Shown: positions 1 to 9,832 of the stretch, one piece after another
How positions within the stretch are numbered: the stretch's first letter is position 1
Layout of the letters: every line of letters starts with the position of its first letter
NCBI RefSeq assembly: GCF_014490035.1
Contig: NZ_CP061008.1
Coordinates: 6,324,001-6,388,000, forward strand
Length of the DNA: 64,000 nt
Direction: 5' to 3'
DNA from: Achromobacter xylosoxidans
GTDB taxonomy: Bacteria > Pseudomonadota > Gammaproteobacteria > Burkholderiales > Burkholderiaceae_B
The notes under the pieces: model-generated
Databases searched by the model: none
Told to the model about the DNA's origin: nothing
What the model saw: the letters and a program-made list of their open reading frames with translations, nothing else
Position numbers and translations under genes: made by a program

Positions 1-567
1 AAGAACCCTGACGCCAAGTTCATGTCGCACGCCCAGGCTGGCGACCCCGCGCTGGAAGCCATGGCTGGCGGCGCGGGCAGCGGCATCGGCACGGGCGGCA
101 TGCTGACCAAGGTGTTGGCGGCCAAGCGCGCGGCGCATAGCGGCGCGCATACCGTCATCGCATCGGGCCGCGAGCGCAACGTGCTCACGCGCCTGGCCCA
201 GGGCGAGTGCATCGGCAGCGAATTGCGCGCCGTGCTGCCCGTGTGGTCCGCGCGCAAGCAGTGGCTGGCCGATCACCTGCGCCTGCGCGGACGCGTGGTG
301 CTGGATGACGGCGCCGTGCAGGCGCTGCTGCGCGAGGGCAAGAGCCTCCTGCCCATCGGCGTGACCGAGGTGGAAGGCGAGTTCGGCCGCGGCGACGTGG
401 TCGCCTGCGTGGATGGCCAGGGCCGCGAATGCGCCCGCGGCCTGATCAACTACTCATCGGCCGACACTCGCCGCATCCTGCGCCAGCCTTCGTCGCAGAT
501 CGCGCGCATTCTGGGCAGCATGACCGAACCCGAGCTCATGCATCGGGATAACCTGGTAGTGCTCTAA
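1..567 (+). CDS. proB: Glutamate 5-kinase, C-terminal part (partial at window start)
   Basis: The frame is open from base 1 and stops at 565-567, leaving 188 codons of the gene. The visible part carries [10 protein letters not shown] near residue 30, the substrate/ATP-binding stretch of the amino-acid kinase fold in ProB. A PUA domain follows over roughly the last 85 residues ([15 protein letters not shown] ... GLINYSS). ProB phosphorylates glutamate in the first step of proline synthesis in the cytoplasm. The PUA domain is the usual proteobacterial arrangement. The 3' end overlaps the converging downstream regulator gene by 32 bp. The upstream catalytic half lies outside the window. Confidence 0.95.
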   Translation, partial: KNPDAKFMSHAQAGDPALEAMAGGAGSGIGTGGMLTKVLAAKRAAHSGAHTVIASGRERNVLTRLAQGECIGSELRAVLPVWSARKQWLADHLRLRGRVVLDDGAVQALLREGKSLLPIGVTEVEGEFGRGDVVACVDGQGRECARGLINYSSADTRRILRQPSSQIARILGSMTEPELMHRDNLVVL

Positions 568-1246
568 GACCCTGCATGCTTGCTGCGCCTTGGGGCAGCA
601 GGATGTAGCCCCACCCCCGCACCGCGAGCACGGGCAAGTCGATATTGAGGCGGCGCGCCTTGCTGCGCAGCCGCGACAAGAGCACGTCAACCCGCCGCGC
701 CCCATCCAGGGCTTTGCGCTTACCGGCAGGGAAAAAGCATTCGCGGCGCAGGCAATAGCCCGGCGCGCTCAACAAGCGGACAAAAAAAGCGCGCTCGGTG
801 ACCGTCAACGGCAGAAACTCGCCAGCCGGCCCCGCCAGCGCGCCGGCGTGCGGGTCTAGCCTCCAAGGCAAGGCGGTGGACGGCGCGCGCCGGTACAGAT
901 TGCGCAGCAGGGCATCCCATTCCAACGCGTCCATACCTGCAGCGGTACAGACGTCCGCGCCCGCATCCAGCGCGGCGATGCGATCGGACGCGTCGACATC
1001 TGCGGCCTGCCACAGCACCGCCATAGCGGGCGCCGCCCGGCGCAGCATGGCAATGAGGCTTGGCACTCCCTGAGTACCTCCCAAAAGTACCAGGGCATCA
1101 GCGCCCTGCGCCTGCAAGTGTTCCAATACGGCAGCGGACGAATCGAACACGCGGACCTGCCAACGCAACAGACGCAAAGCCTCGGCGAAATTCTCGTCCG
1201 CCCTTGCGTCGAGCCGTACGACGAAGACGCTGCCTCGTTGCTCCAT
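536..1246 (-). CDS. OmpR/PhoB-type winged-helix regulator with a degenerate receiver
   Basis: This 236-residue protein has a response-regulator-like N-terminal half (about 1-115) and an OmpR-type winged helix at the C-terminus (about 140-228). The recognition part reads [16 protein letters not shown] followed by [11 protein letters not shown], typical of the family. In the receiver, the place where the phospho-accepting Asp is expected reads [10 protein letters not shown], so that Asp is replaced by Gly. The protein is therefore probably not controlled by phosphorylation. I chose the ATG at 1246 because AAAGGTGAG lies just upstream. A frame start at 1270 would fall inside a palindrome. No sensor kinase gene is adjacent. 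It overlaps the proB 3' end by 32 bp and is divergent from the XRE gene. Confidence 0.75.
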   Translation of the reverse strand: MEQRGSVFVVRLDARADENFAEALRLLRWQVRVFDSSAAVLEHLQAQGADALVLLGGTQGVPSLIAMLRRAAPAMAVLWQAADVDASDRIAALDAGADVCTAAGMDALEWDALLRNLYRRAPSTALPWRLDPHAGALAGPAGEFLPLTVTERAFFVRLLSAPGYCLRRECFFPAGKRKALDGARRVDVLLSRLRSKARRLNIDLPVLAVRGWGYILLPQGAASMQGLRALPGYPDA

Positions 1247-1261
1247 GCGCTCACCTTTGAT

Positions 1262-1283
1262 AAATATCACTTAAGTAATATTT
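1262..1283. promoter_or_regulatory. 22-bp near-perfect palindrome between two divergent regulators
   Basis: The sequence reads AAATAT-c-ACTTAAGT-a-ATATTT. All positions pair about the centre at 1272.5 except 1268/1277. It lies 15 bp before the OmpR-type gene and 42 bp before the XRE gene, in a short AT-rich patch. It is a probable operator for one or both neighbours (inference). Confidence 0.5.
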
Positions 1284-1325
1284 ATAACCACCAAAGCGCG
1301 TGACCAGCAAGCTTCAATCGCCGGT

Positions 1326-1778
1326 GTGAAAACATTCTCAGACCGACTGAAGCATGCGCGCCTGCTGCGTGGCCACACGCAGAAAGACCTCGCTCGTCTG
1401 GCGCGCATTTCGCAAAGCGCCATCGGCAGCTACGAAAGCGGCCTGCGGCACTCAAGCCGCTCGGCCCGCAAGCTGGCACAGGTCCTGAAGGTCGAGGTCG
1501 AATGGCTGGAAACCGGCAAGGGCCCGCTGGAACTTCCCGTGGAAGGCTACGACCTCAGCAACACGCTGCCCGCGCCCGGCGTGGCCGAACCCGTACCGCG
1601 CCCCGGCGGTCGGCCGCGTCCGATGGCGCCCTGGCCCTTCCCGAATATTTCGCCTTCGCTGTTCGAATCGCTCACGGCCGACGACCGCGTGATCCTTGAA
1701 TCGATCACACAGGCCTACATCGAAAAAACCATCCTCATCCGCCGCGGCGCCAAAACGCGCGGCCGCAAGCTGGGCTGA
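1326..1778 (+). CDS. XRE-family helix-turn-helix regulator
   Basis: The gene encodes 150 residues from a GTG start, with no clear ribosome binding site. A Cro/CI-type helix-turn-helix occupies about residues 5-60 (TQKDLARLARISQSAIGSYESG). A proline-rich linker follows, and a C-terminal segment containing LTADDRVILESITQAYIEKTI. There is no peptidase or ligand domain, so it is not a LexA-type or cupin repressor. It is divergent from the OmpR-type gene across the palindrome at 1262-1283 and is a plausible autoregulator there. The surroundings are less GC-rich than the rest of the window, consistent with acquired DNA, but no mobility genes are visible. Confidence 0.75.
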   Translation: MKTFSDRLKHARLLRGHTQKDLARLARISQSAIGSYESGLRHSSRSARKLAQVLKVEVEWLETGKGPLELPVEGYDLSNTLPAPGVAEPVPRPGGRPRPMAPWPFPNISPSLFESLTADDRVILESITQAYIEKTILIRRGAKTRGRKLG

Positions 1779-1935
1779 TCGCGGGCAGCCTTTGCGGGCC
1801 TCGCGCAAGCTCACGTCCGCCAAGCGCATCCCAGTGACAGAAATCGCGCAGTAGCTCCCCTGCCTCTCGATAAAGCACATACAGTGGTCGGCGATTTTTC
1901 GCGCCGCCGCTTGCGGTATTACGTGCAACTTCGAC

Positions 1936-1950
1936 TACGCCATTGGCGTA
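1936..1950. promoter_or_regulatory. 15-bp palindromic operator of the antitoxin locus
   Basis: TACGCCA-T-TGGCGTA is a perfect palindrome about its centre base. It ends 10 bp before the start codon of the broken toxin gene. Type II antitoxins usually repress their own operon from such a site. The same design occurs at 43244-43258 before another antitoxin-like gene. Confidence 0.6.
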
Positions 1951-1960
1951 CAAACCAATC

Positions 1961-2222
1961 ATGGTTTTCATAGAAACCAGCGTCTTTACCCGGCAAATCA
2001 CCTCCTTGCTGCCCGATGATGGCTATCGAGAATTGCAGCGATGTTGCTGGAGGATCCCGCATGCGGCCGGGAACCGGCAAGAGCGGTGGGATACGGGTGA
2101 TCTACGACTGGCTCACCGATGAAGACCAGATTCTGATGCTGTTGGCCTACCCAAAGAGCGTGCGGGACAACCTGAGCGCAGCGGAACTTTCTGAACTGCG
2201 GGCGCTGGTAAAGGACTTGTGA
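1961..2222 (+). pseudogene. Frameshifted and internally deleted RelE/HigB-type toxin
   Basis: From the ATG at 1961 the frame reads MVFIETSVFTRQITSLLPDDGYREL, a typical start of RelE/HigB-like toxins paired with NadS-type antitoxins. One base is then missing near 2038: the expected reading AMLLEDPACGR continues from 2038 in another frame. Around 2070 the coding sense jumps to a third frame, giving PGTGKSGGIRVIY and running to the stop at 2220-2222 (ILMLLAYPKSVRDNL ... ALVKDL). The stretch expected between CGR and PGTGKSGG, about 15 residues with the conserved basic segment, is absent. No intact toxin can be made. The 3' end is 1 bp from the antitoxin start, as in intact operons. Confidence 0.85.
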
Positions 2223-2223
2223 A

Positions 2224-2583
2224 ATGGACAAGCAGTTACTTGCCGATTTGAAGACAAGCCTCAAAGAAGCGGCAGCGATACGCAAGGGAGAGACGCGTCC
2301 TTCGAGGATATCCACGCTCGATCCTCTGGACGTGAAGCAGGTGCGCGAACAGACCAAGCTGTCTCAAGCTGAGTTTGCGGCGGCGTTGCAGGTCAGCGTT
2401 CGCACCTTGCAAAACTGGGAGCAAAAGCGCCGGGTTCCTACCGGACCGGCTGCCGCTCTGCTGAAAGTCGTGGCCAACGAGCCTGAGATCGCGCTACGCG
2501 CCTTGCACCGTCAGGCACACGGGGCCGCGCAAAAGACGCCAAGCCCTCATCAATCCTCCTCCGCGCATCGTGCGCGGACGTAA
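2224..2583 (+). CDS. NadS/HigA-like antitoxin, XRE-type HTH
   Basis: This 119-residue protein has a helix-turn-helix at about 40-95, containing LSQAEFAAALQVSVRTLQNWEQKRRVPTG cut into its usual helices, as in NadS/HigA antitoxins placed downstream of RelE-type toxins. The last 20 residues (HQSSSAHRART at the end) look like an unstructured extension. The frame is intact although the partner toxin directly upstream is destroyed. It may persist as a DNA-binding regulator, or protect against related toxins elsewhere. The likely binding site is the palindrome at 1936-1950. Confidence 0.8.
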   Translation: MDKQLLADLKTSLKEAAAIRKGETRPSRISTLDPLDVKQVREQTKLSQAEFAAALQVSVRTLQNWEQKRRVPTGPAAALLKVVANEPEIALRALHRQAHGAAQKTPSPHQSSSAHRART

Positions 2584-2608
2584 AAAAGCCCGGCATTGCC
2601 GGGCTTTT
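2584..2608. terminator. Bidirectional intrinsic terminator
   Basis: GCCCGGC-ATT-GCCGGGC (2588-2604) is preceded by an A run and followed by TTTT. It separates the converging antitoxin and lipoprotein genes and would work on both strands. Confidence 0.85.
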
Positions 2609-2623
2609 CGCCGCTAGCCTCGC

Positions 2624-3187
2624 TCAGGGCTTGGCAGCGGGAGCCGGAGCAGCACCGCCAGCCGGCGGCACGGCGGCGTCGCCGCGGATCTTGGCGGCGA
2701 TTTCCGAGGCGGCCTGGGCCGAGGCCACACCGAAGGCCAGCACGCCGCGGTTCAGCGGTTCGCCGATGAGCGGGGCGGCGACCAGTTCCTGGTCGATCAC
2801 GAGCGCCAGCATGTTGCCGACGTTCTTCGTGCTGACGTCATTGAGCTTGCGCGCGCCGGCTTCCGAGAAGCGCAGGCCGACGAAGTTCTGGCCCTGGCGG
2901 TCGACCAGCGCGGCGGCGTCGGTGAGATCTGCGCGCGTCAGGACGGGCACCGTCTGCATGTAGAGCTTGCCGTCGGGCAGGTTGATTTCGCGCATGCCGG
3001 CGCCGGGCTGCTTCTGCGCCAGGTAGAAGTCCACTGAGGCCGCGGCGGCGGCGGGCTTGGCGGCCTCTTGGCCTGCTTGCGGCGTGGCGGTATCGCCAGA
3101 CGTCTTAGTCGGGGCGGTCTTGCAACCCGCTAGCGCCAACGTCACGACTACCAGGGCGGGCGCCAATTTGCGTAGGGTCAGTTGCAT
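2624..3187 (-). CDS. Lipoprotein with SecD P1-head-like domain
   Basis: The gene encodes 187 residues. The N-terminus is a lipoprotein signal ending in the lipobox LAGC with Cys22 as the lipidation site. A short Ala/Pro/Thr-rich linker follows. A domain over about 60-165 resembles the periplasmic head of SecD (GKLYMQTVPVLTRADLTDAA ... ALVIDQELVAAPLIGEPLNRG). The C-terminus is an Ala/Pro-rich tail. The ATG at 3187 is preceded by AAGGA at a good distance. Longer open frames upstream run through the noncoding leader and were not used. The protein probably sits in an envelope membrane facing the periplasm. Its role is unknown. Similar stand-alone SecD-head lipoproteins are common in related bacteria. 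Confidence 0.75.
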   Translation of the reverse strand: MQLTLRKLAPALVVVTLALAGCKTAPTKTSGDTATPQAGQEAAKPAAAAASVDFYLAQKQPGAGMREINLPDGKLYMQTVPVLTRADLTDAAALVDRQGQNFVGLRFSEAGARKLNDVSTKNVGNMLALVIDQELVAAPLIGEPLNRGVLAFGVASAQAASEIAAKIRGDAAVPPAGGAAPAPAAKP

Positions 3188-3394
3188 GCTCGTTTCCTTC
3201 TTAATGTGGACTAAGACCAGGCGATGCACTCCATCCCCGGCACTGGAAAAGTGTACCGAACCTGAATGACAGTGTCGCCCCAGTCTGAATCCAATTGTAA
3301 AGCGGTAATACCAGCTGCCGCCTGCTCCGGCTGACACGGCGCAGCAGCCACGCGATTCGTCGGAACGCGCGCCAGCCTCTATACTTCGCTTTCG

Positions 3395-5472
<2,078 letters not shown>

Positions 5473-5611
5473 TGTTGTTGCTACGTCTGTTTTGAGTTCT
5501 TGAGACGCACGACGCGGCAGTGGCCTGCCGGACGCTGGGGCGAGCGGTTTGCTTGGCGTTCTTGCCACCGGTGGGGGATGGGCGAGAATCTTGCGGGGCC
5601 CGCCCCCGGCC

Positions 5612-5630
5612 GGCCGCGCGGGCGGCCTTT
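5612..5630 (+). terminator. Possible weak terminator after thiC
   Basis: GGCCGC-gcgg-GCGGCC is followed by only three T residues, 140 bp after the thiC stop. The short T run makes this doubtful. Confidence 0.3.
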
Positions 5631-5985
5631 GAGGGGCTTACGCGGTGTCTCGCGTCGGATGATGACGCTGCGCGCAGGTGGTGAGTGCGTGGAGGTGGGC
5701 AGGACGGAAGAGTGCGTGAGGGTCCGGCCGTGGGCTACTTGTGCTGGACGCTGGGGTTCTTGCTTGGTGCTTCACCCATCCCACGGAAGCGTCATGAGGC
5801 GCCAAACGTTCGTCATTTCAACTCCGCCGCCGGATGGGCGGCGCGCGCGAGACGATCTGCGTGCGCAAGCTTCTGTCCAACGCGTGCCGCCCATCACCGC
5901 CCCTCCCCCAAAACGGCGACACCCACCAGCAAACCACCCGTCGCACTCGCGCCAGCGCCCCCCTCACGACGCACGCAAGCGCGCA

Positions 5986-6021
5986 TGCTCATTACGGCCG
6001 CCCGGGCGGCCGCAATGAGCA
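5986..6021. repeat. 36-bp palindrome
   Basis: The element pairs about 6003.5 over 18 bp per arm (TGCTCATT..CGGCCGCCC against its complement). The only mismatch is 5994/6013. There is no loop, so in RNA the hairpin would lose a few central pairs. Not attached to any gene end. Confidence 0.7.
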
Positions 6022-6082
6022 GGCCTCGCAAGACTCGACACTGAACACGGCTCTAGCGATGCGACAGGCCAAGACGCAGGTA

Positions 6083-6246
6083 GCACGGCGGCGCTGGCGG
6101 TGTGGCGGCGAGCAACCTCGATGCGCCCGAGGGAATCCGAAGGGAAGGCCGAAGGCCTGGACGAGGATGACAACGGGGCAGTCCGGAGCGAAGGCTCCGG
6201 ACCGCAATCGTGGGCGCTCGCCGCCACACCGCCAGCGCCGCCGTGC
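6083..6246. repeat. 31-bp perfect inverted repeat enclosing smaller hairpins
   Basis: The arm at 6083-6113 (starts GCACGGCGGCGCTGG) is the exact reverse complement of 6216-6246. Between the arms lie GTCCGGAGC-gaag-GCTCCGGAC (6181-6202) and AGGCC-gaa-GGCCT. Together they could fold into a branched structure. It could be a dispersed palindromic element or a structured RNA. Neither can be decided from one copy. Confidence 0.7.
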
Positions 6247-6307
6247 GGCCTACGAAGCTTCGCTCATGCACACCGACGAAGCTCCGCTCAAAAACGCCCC
6301 AAAAAAA

Positions 6308-7720
6308 CTACAGCAACTTCCCAGGATTCATAATCCCCGCAGGATCCAACACAGCCTTGATTTCCCGCATCAACCGCAACTCCAGCGCATCCTTGCTATG
6401 CAGGAAATGATCCCGCTTCAGCTGCCCGATCCCGTGCTCAGCCGAAATGCTCCCGCCATAGCGATTGACCTCGTCCAGCACCGCGTCCGTGATCCCCGCC
6501 CCATGCACCGCCACCCAGTCGCGGTCGGCGCCCGCCGGACGCGACAGGTTGTAGTGCAGGTTGCCGTCGCCGAAGTGGCCGAAGATGAAGGGGCGGATGT
6601 CCGGGTACAGCGCGCGCACGCGCGCTTCAGCGGATTCCATGAAAGCGGGAATGTGTTCGATCGGCAGCGACACGTCGTGCTTCAGGTGCGGGCCGTCGGC
6701 ACGCTGGGCTTCGGAGATTTCCTCGCGCAGCTTCCATAGCGCCTGCAATTGCGCCAGCGATGCGGAAACGGCCGCGTCCAGGCACAGGCCACGCTCCAGC
6801 GCCGTGCCGATCACGTTTTCAACAAGGCCGTTTAGCGCGGCCTCGTCGGCCGTGTCCGCCAGCTCCACCAGCACATAGGCCGGATAGCGCTGAGCAAAAG
6901 GTTCCTGTACGCCTGCGGCATGCGTCAGCACCAGGTCCAGGCAATCGCCCGAGAAGTATTCGAATGCCTGCAGCCGCGCGCCGCATTGCTCGAACAGGAT
7001 CTCGAACAGTTGCAGCGCCTGCATCGGCGATTCGACGGCGGCCAGCACCACCGAGCGCACGTCGGTGCGCGGGAACAGGCGCAAGGCAACGGCGGTGATG
7101 ACGCCCAGCGTGCCTTCGGAACCGATCAGCAATTGCTTAAGGTCATAGCCGGTATTGTCCTTGCGCAGCGTGCGCAGGCCGTGAAAGATCTCGCCCGCGG
7201 GCAGCACGGCTTCCAGGCCCAGCACCAGTTCGCGCGCCATGCCGTAGCGCACCACGTTCACGCCGCCCGCGTTGGTGGCGACGTTGCCGCCGATCTGGCT
7301 GGAGTCTTCCGCCGCCAGGCTCAGCGGCAGCAGACGGCCAGCGTCCTGCGCGGCGCGGCGCAAGTTGCCCAGGATGGCGCCGGCCTCGGCCACCATGGTG
7401 TTGGCGATGGTGTCGATGGAGCGCACCGCATTCATGCGGTCCAGGCTCAGCACCACGTTGCCCGCGGCGGCATCCGGCGTGGCGCCGCCGCACAGGCCGG
7501 TGTTGCCGCCGCGCGGCACCACCGGCACGCCTGCCTCCTGGCACAGCGCCAGGCAGGTGGAGACCTCGGCGGTCGTGCGCGGGCGCACCACCGCCTGCGC
7601 GTTGCCCTTGTACAGGCCGCGCCAGTCGGACAACCAGGGCGCGATGTCGGCCTCGGCGGTGATGACGGTGTCAGGGCCCAGGGCCTGGACCAGGCGTTGC
7701 GTAAAGTCGGATGCGCTCAT
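6308..7720 (-). CDS. FAD-linked oxidase, D-2-hydroxyglutarate dehydrogenase type
   Basis: The 470-residue protein belongs to the GlcD/D2HGDH family of FAD enzymes that oxidise D-2-hydroxy acids. The FAD-binding domain carries PRGGNTGLCGGATP (about 70-83), GGNVATNAGG and GSEGTLGVI. The C-terminal oxidase domain has FGHFGDGNLHYN (metal/substrate site) and AEHGIGQLKR. The size and the FGHFGDGNLHYN spacing match D-2-hydroxyglutarate or D-lactate dehydrogenases better than the glycolate oxidase subunit, which needs partner subunits absent here. It overlaps the upstream GntR gene by 4 bp (ATGA), so the two are translationally coupled and the regulator probably senses a related hydroxy acid (inference). 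Confidence 0.85.
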   Translation of the reverse strand: MSASDFTQRLVQALGPDTVITAEADIAPWLSDWRGLYKGNAQAVVRPRTTAEVSTCLALCQEAGVPVVPRGGNTGLCGGATPDAAAGNVVLSLDRMNAVRSIDTIANTMVAEAGAILGNLRRAAQDAGRLLPLSLAAEDSSQIGGNVATNAGGVNVVRYGMARELVLGLEAVLPAGEIFHGLRTLRKDNTGYDLKQLLIGSEGTLGVITAVALRLFPRTDVRSVVLAAVESPMQALQLFEILFEQCGARLQAFEYFSGDCLDLVLTHAAGVQEPFAQRYPAYVLVELADTADEAALNGLVENVIGTALERGLCLDAAVSASLAQLQALWKLREEISEAQRADGPHLKHDVSLPIEHIPAFMESAEARVRALYPDIRPFIFGHFGDGNLHYNLSRPAGADRDWVAVHGAGITDAVLDEVNRYGGSISAEHGIGQLKRDHFLHSKDALELRLMREIKAVLDPAGIMNPGKLL

Positions 7721-8436
7721 GATGTCTGCCTTGCGGCGGGAGAGAGGAGATCGAGTTGCAGGCGGCTGGCCGCCTGTTGCAGATGGCGGGCGGCGGCGTG
7801 CCGCGCCCGTTCGGGATCGCGGGCGCGGATGGCCTCGAACACGGCCACGTGTTCCTGGTGCACGGCGGCCGTCAGGCCGGCTTGCAGCCGGCTATTGCTG
7901 CGCGCGGTGCTGACCGCCAGCCTGAGCTGCAGGTTCAAATACTGCAGCAGGTCCTGGTAGCAGCTGTTGTGCGTGGCGGCGGCGATGGCGCGGTGAAAGG
8001 CGATGTCGTGTTCCACGCCCTGCTCCGGGTCGTCCAGATGCGATTCCAGGTCGGCCAGGGCGCTCGCCATGGCAGCCAGGTCCGCATCGTCGCGCCGCAG
8101 CGCGGCAAGCGCGGCCGCGCCGCCTTCCAGCTCCATGCGCAGTTCGTAGACCCCGGCCAGCTGCTTGCGGTCCACGGCGATGCCGGCGGATAGCTGGAAG
8201 CCCTGTGCGCCGGTGCGCGACAGCACGGTGCTGCCGGACCCCTGCCGGCTCTGGATCAGGCCCTGGGCGCGCAGCCGTTCAGTGGCTTCGCGGATGACTG
8301 CGGCGCTGACGCCGTATTGCTCAGCCAGCACGCGGCCCGCCGGCAGCTTGGCGCCAATGGGATAGGCGCCCCCGGCGATGTCGGCGGCGATCTGGCGGGC
8401 GACCTGTTCGGTCAAGGTGAGGCTCTTGGTCAGCAT
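7717..8436 (-). CDS. GntR-family (FadR subfamily) transcriptional regulator
   Basis: The gene encodes 239 residues: a winged helix at about 5-72 (IAADIAGGAYPIGAKLPAGRVLA, then VSAAVIREATERLRAQGL) and an all-helical FCD ligand domain. The latter has the expected metal-site residues in ELRMELEGG, HDIAFHRAI and QEHVAVFEAI. FCD regulators usually bind small organic acids. The coupled dehydrogenase suggests a hydroxy acid effector. No Shine-Dalgarno sequence precedes the ATG. A consensus -10 box ends 6 nt before it, so the transcript may be leaderless. A 17-bp palindrome spans the -35 position. Confidence 0.88.
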   Translation of the reverse strand: MLTKSLTLTEQVARQIAADIAGGAYPIGAKLPAGRVLAEQYGVSAAVIREATERLRAQGLIQSRQGSGSTVLSRTGAQGFQLSAGIAVDRKQLAGVYELRMELEGGAAALAALRRDDADLAAMASALADLESHLDDPEQGVEHDIAFHRAIAAATHNSCYQDLLQYLNLQLRLAVSTARSNSRLQAGLTAAVHQEHVAVFEAIRARDPERARHAAARHLQQAASRLQLDLLSPAARQTS

Positions 8437-8442
8437 CCGGGC

Positions 8443-8448
8443 ATTATA
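8443..8448 (-). promoter_or_regulatory. -10 box TATAAT of the GntR gene
   Basis: On the minus strand TATAAT is followed by 6 nt and then the ATG at 8436. Transcription would start at or next to the start codon. The -35 position (8466-8471) is not consensus and lies inside the palindrome. Confidence 0.5.
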
Positions 8449-8460
8449 GGCACACTTCTC

Positions 8461-8477
8461 AGGTTATCTGATAACCT
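8461..8477. promoter_or_regulatory. GntR operator palindrome
   Basis: AGGTTATC-T-GATAACCT is a perfect 17-bp palindrome centred on 8469. It covers the expected -35 region of the GntR gene, fitting autorepression of the regulator-dehydrogenase operon. Confidence 0.65.
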
Positions 8478-8539
8478 TCAAGAAAGAAGCCGCGTCCAGA
8501 TCGGCTTCAAGCTTGATGGGCTGCCGCGGGCGCGGTGGA

Positions 8540-9745
8540 TCAGGCGACGGCGGGTTCGCCGTCCGGCACGGTATTCTCGACTTCGTCCGCTCCCGCCACG
8601 GCGCAGCAGCGGCCGCCCTGCGCCTTGGCGCGGTAGAGGGCGGCGTCGGCGGAATGCATGGCAGCTTCCGGGCTGCGGTTGGCGCCGGACACGATGGAAA
8701 TGCCTATCGACAGGCCGACGCTGACCCGCGTGCCATCCGCCAGGGTGATCGGCTGGGAGGCGTCGTGCAGCAGGTGCTCGCCCAGCCGCAGGGCGGCCGT
8801 GGCGTCGATGCCGGTCACCAGCACGATGAACTCGTCGCCGCCGATCCGCGCCGCCACGTCATCCACCCGCAGCATGGAGCGCATGCGCTGGGCGATGGTC
8901 ATCAACACCTGGTCGCCGGCGGCATGGCCGTAGGTGTCGTTAATGAGCTTGAAGTCGTCCATGTCCATGTACAGCAGCGCTGCGGAGCTGTCCTGGCCGC
9001 GCGCGCTGGTGCAGACGCGTTCCAGCGCGGCCTGCAGGCCGGCGCGATTGGCCAGGCCGGTCAGCGCGTCTTCGCTGGCGCGGCGTTCGCTGGCGCGCTC
9101 GGCCAGCATGGTGGATACTAGGATGCGATTGAGCCGGTGCGAGGCGACGCTCATGCTGACCAGATAGAACGGGATCTGGATGAAGACGATGGCCGTGACG
9201 TATTCGCCGGTAAAGGCCGCGCCCAGGCACATCGGCCCCAGGCTCAGGAAGATCATGGCGCCGACCAGCCGCGGCGCGCCGTAGTTCCGGAAGCAGATGC
9301 CGCCGGCCATGGCCCCGCAAGACACCCCGGCCAAGGTGGCAGCCAGCCAGTCGCCGTTGATGAAAGTGACGAAGACGCCATAGCCCACGCTGAACGCCCA
9401 CAACAGGGCCAGCAGGATGTAGATGTCGGTATGGGTATTGCCGCCCTTGGCCGCGGCACGCAAGGCGGACCGCAGGATCAGCACGCGGACCAGCGCCAGC
9501 GCCACCTCCAGCGCCAGCCAGGACAGATACAACGGCTCTGGGCGACGCCAGGCGACCACGCCGGAGATCATCAGGGTGTTGATGACGCCGCCGGCGAAAA
9601 TGGGCAGCGTGCCGAACAGGCTGGCGATCAGGGCCGAACGGATGTCCGCAGGGGTATCGTGCCCGGAATGCGTCAGCCAACGCGTCAGGCGCCATTTGGG
9701 CAAACTGAACTTCAGTGCTGTATCCACGCGGTAACCCCAGGCCAT
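8540..9745 (-). CDS. Membrane-bound diguanylate cyclase (GGDEF)
   Basis: The protein has 401 residues. The N-terminal half holds about five to six hydrophobic segments (about residues 40-205). A GGDEF domain occupies about 225-385, with the intact motif IGGDEFIVL and the substrate-binding stretch DMDDFKLINDTYGHAAGD. RVDD lies five residues before GGDEF, the spacing of the inhibitory c-di-GMP site, so product inhibition is likely. It should make c-di-GMP at the inner membrane. No sensory domain is recognised in the membrane part. There is no EAL domain. It stands alone between divergent or unrelated genes. Confidence 0.9.
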   Translation of the reverse strand: MAWGYRVDTALKFSLPKWRLTRWLTHSGHDTPADIRSALIASLFGTLPIFAGGVINTLMISGVVAWRRPEPLYLSWLALEVALALVRVLILRSALRAAAKGGNTHTDIYILLALLWAFSVGYGVFVTFINGDWLAATLAGVSCGAMAGGICFRNYGAPRLVGAMIFLSLGPMCLGAAFTGEYVTAIVFIQIPFYLVSMSVASHRLNRILVSTMLAERASERRASEDALTGLANRAGLQAALERVCTSARGQDSSAALLYMDMDDFKLINDTYGHAAGDQVLMTIAQRMRSMLRVDDVAARIGGDEFIVLVTGIDATAALRLGEHLLHDASQPITLADGTRVSVGLSIGISIVSGANRSPEAAMHSADAALYRAKAQGGRCCAVAGADEVENTVPDGEPAVA

Positions 9746-9832
9746 CTACCCGCTTTCGGGTAGGCTGGCTGGCGTTATAGCAGGTATTACAAGCGTTTTA
9801 TATTGTCCGCGGGGCCAATCCCGGGTAGGAAA

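Larger units (their letters stand above)
5473..6307. other. 835-bp intergenic region without a recognisable gene
   Basis: No frame here gives a familiar protein. The long frames on both strands are low-complexity Arg/Pro/Ala products of high GC. The right half (5986-6246) is packed with inverted repeats, listed separately. It includes a small stem GTCCGGAGC-gaag-GCTCCGGAC at 6181-6202 and the short repeat ACGAAGCTYCGCT near 6250 and 6280. The left half (5473-5985) holds only a possible weak terminator. Confidence 0.7.

Noticed and set aside
1735..1971. Minus-strand frame beginning MKTMIGLYANGVVEVAR
   Set aside because: The composition is somewhat protein-like, but it runs antisense through the antitoxin operator, the broken toxin start and the end of the XRE gene, and no homology is recognised.
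2016..2222. A 68-codon frame read as an independent small protein before the antitoxin
   Set aside because: Its first 15 residues are out-of-frame toxin sequence. Only the rest matches RelE-type toxins, so it is part of the pseudogene.
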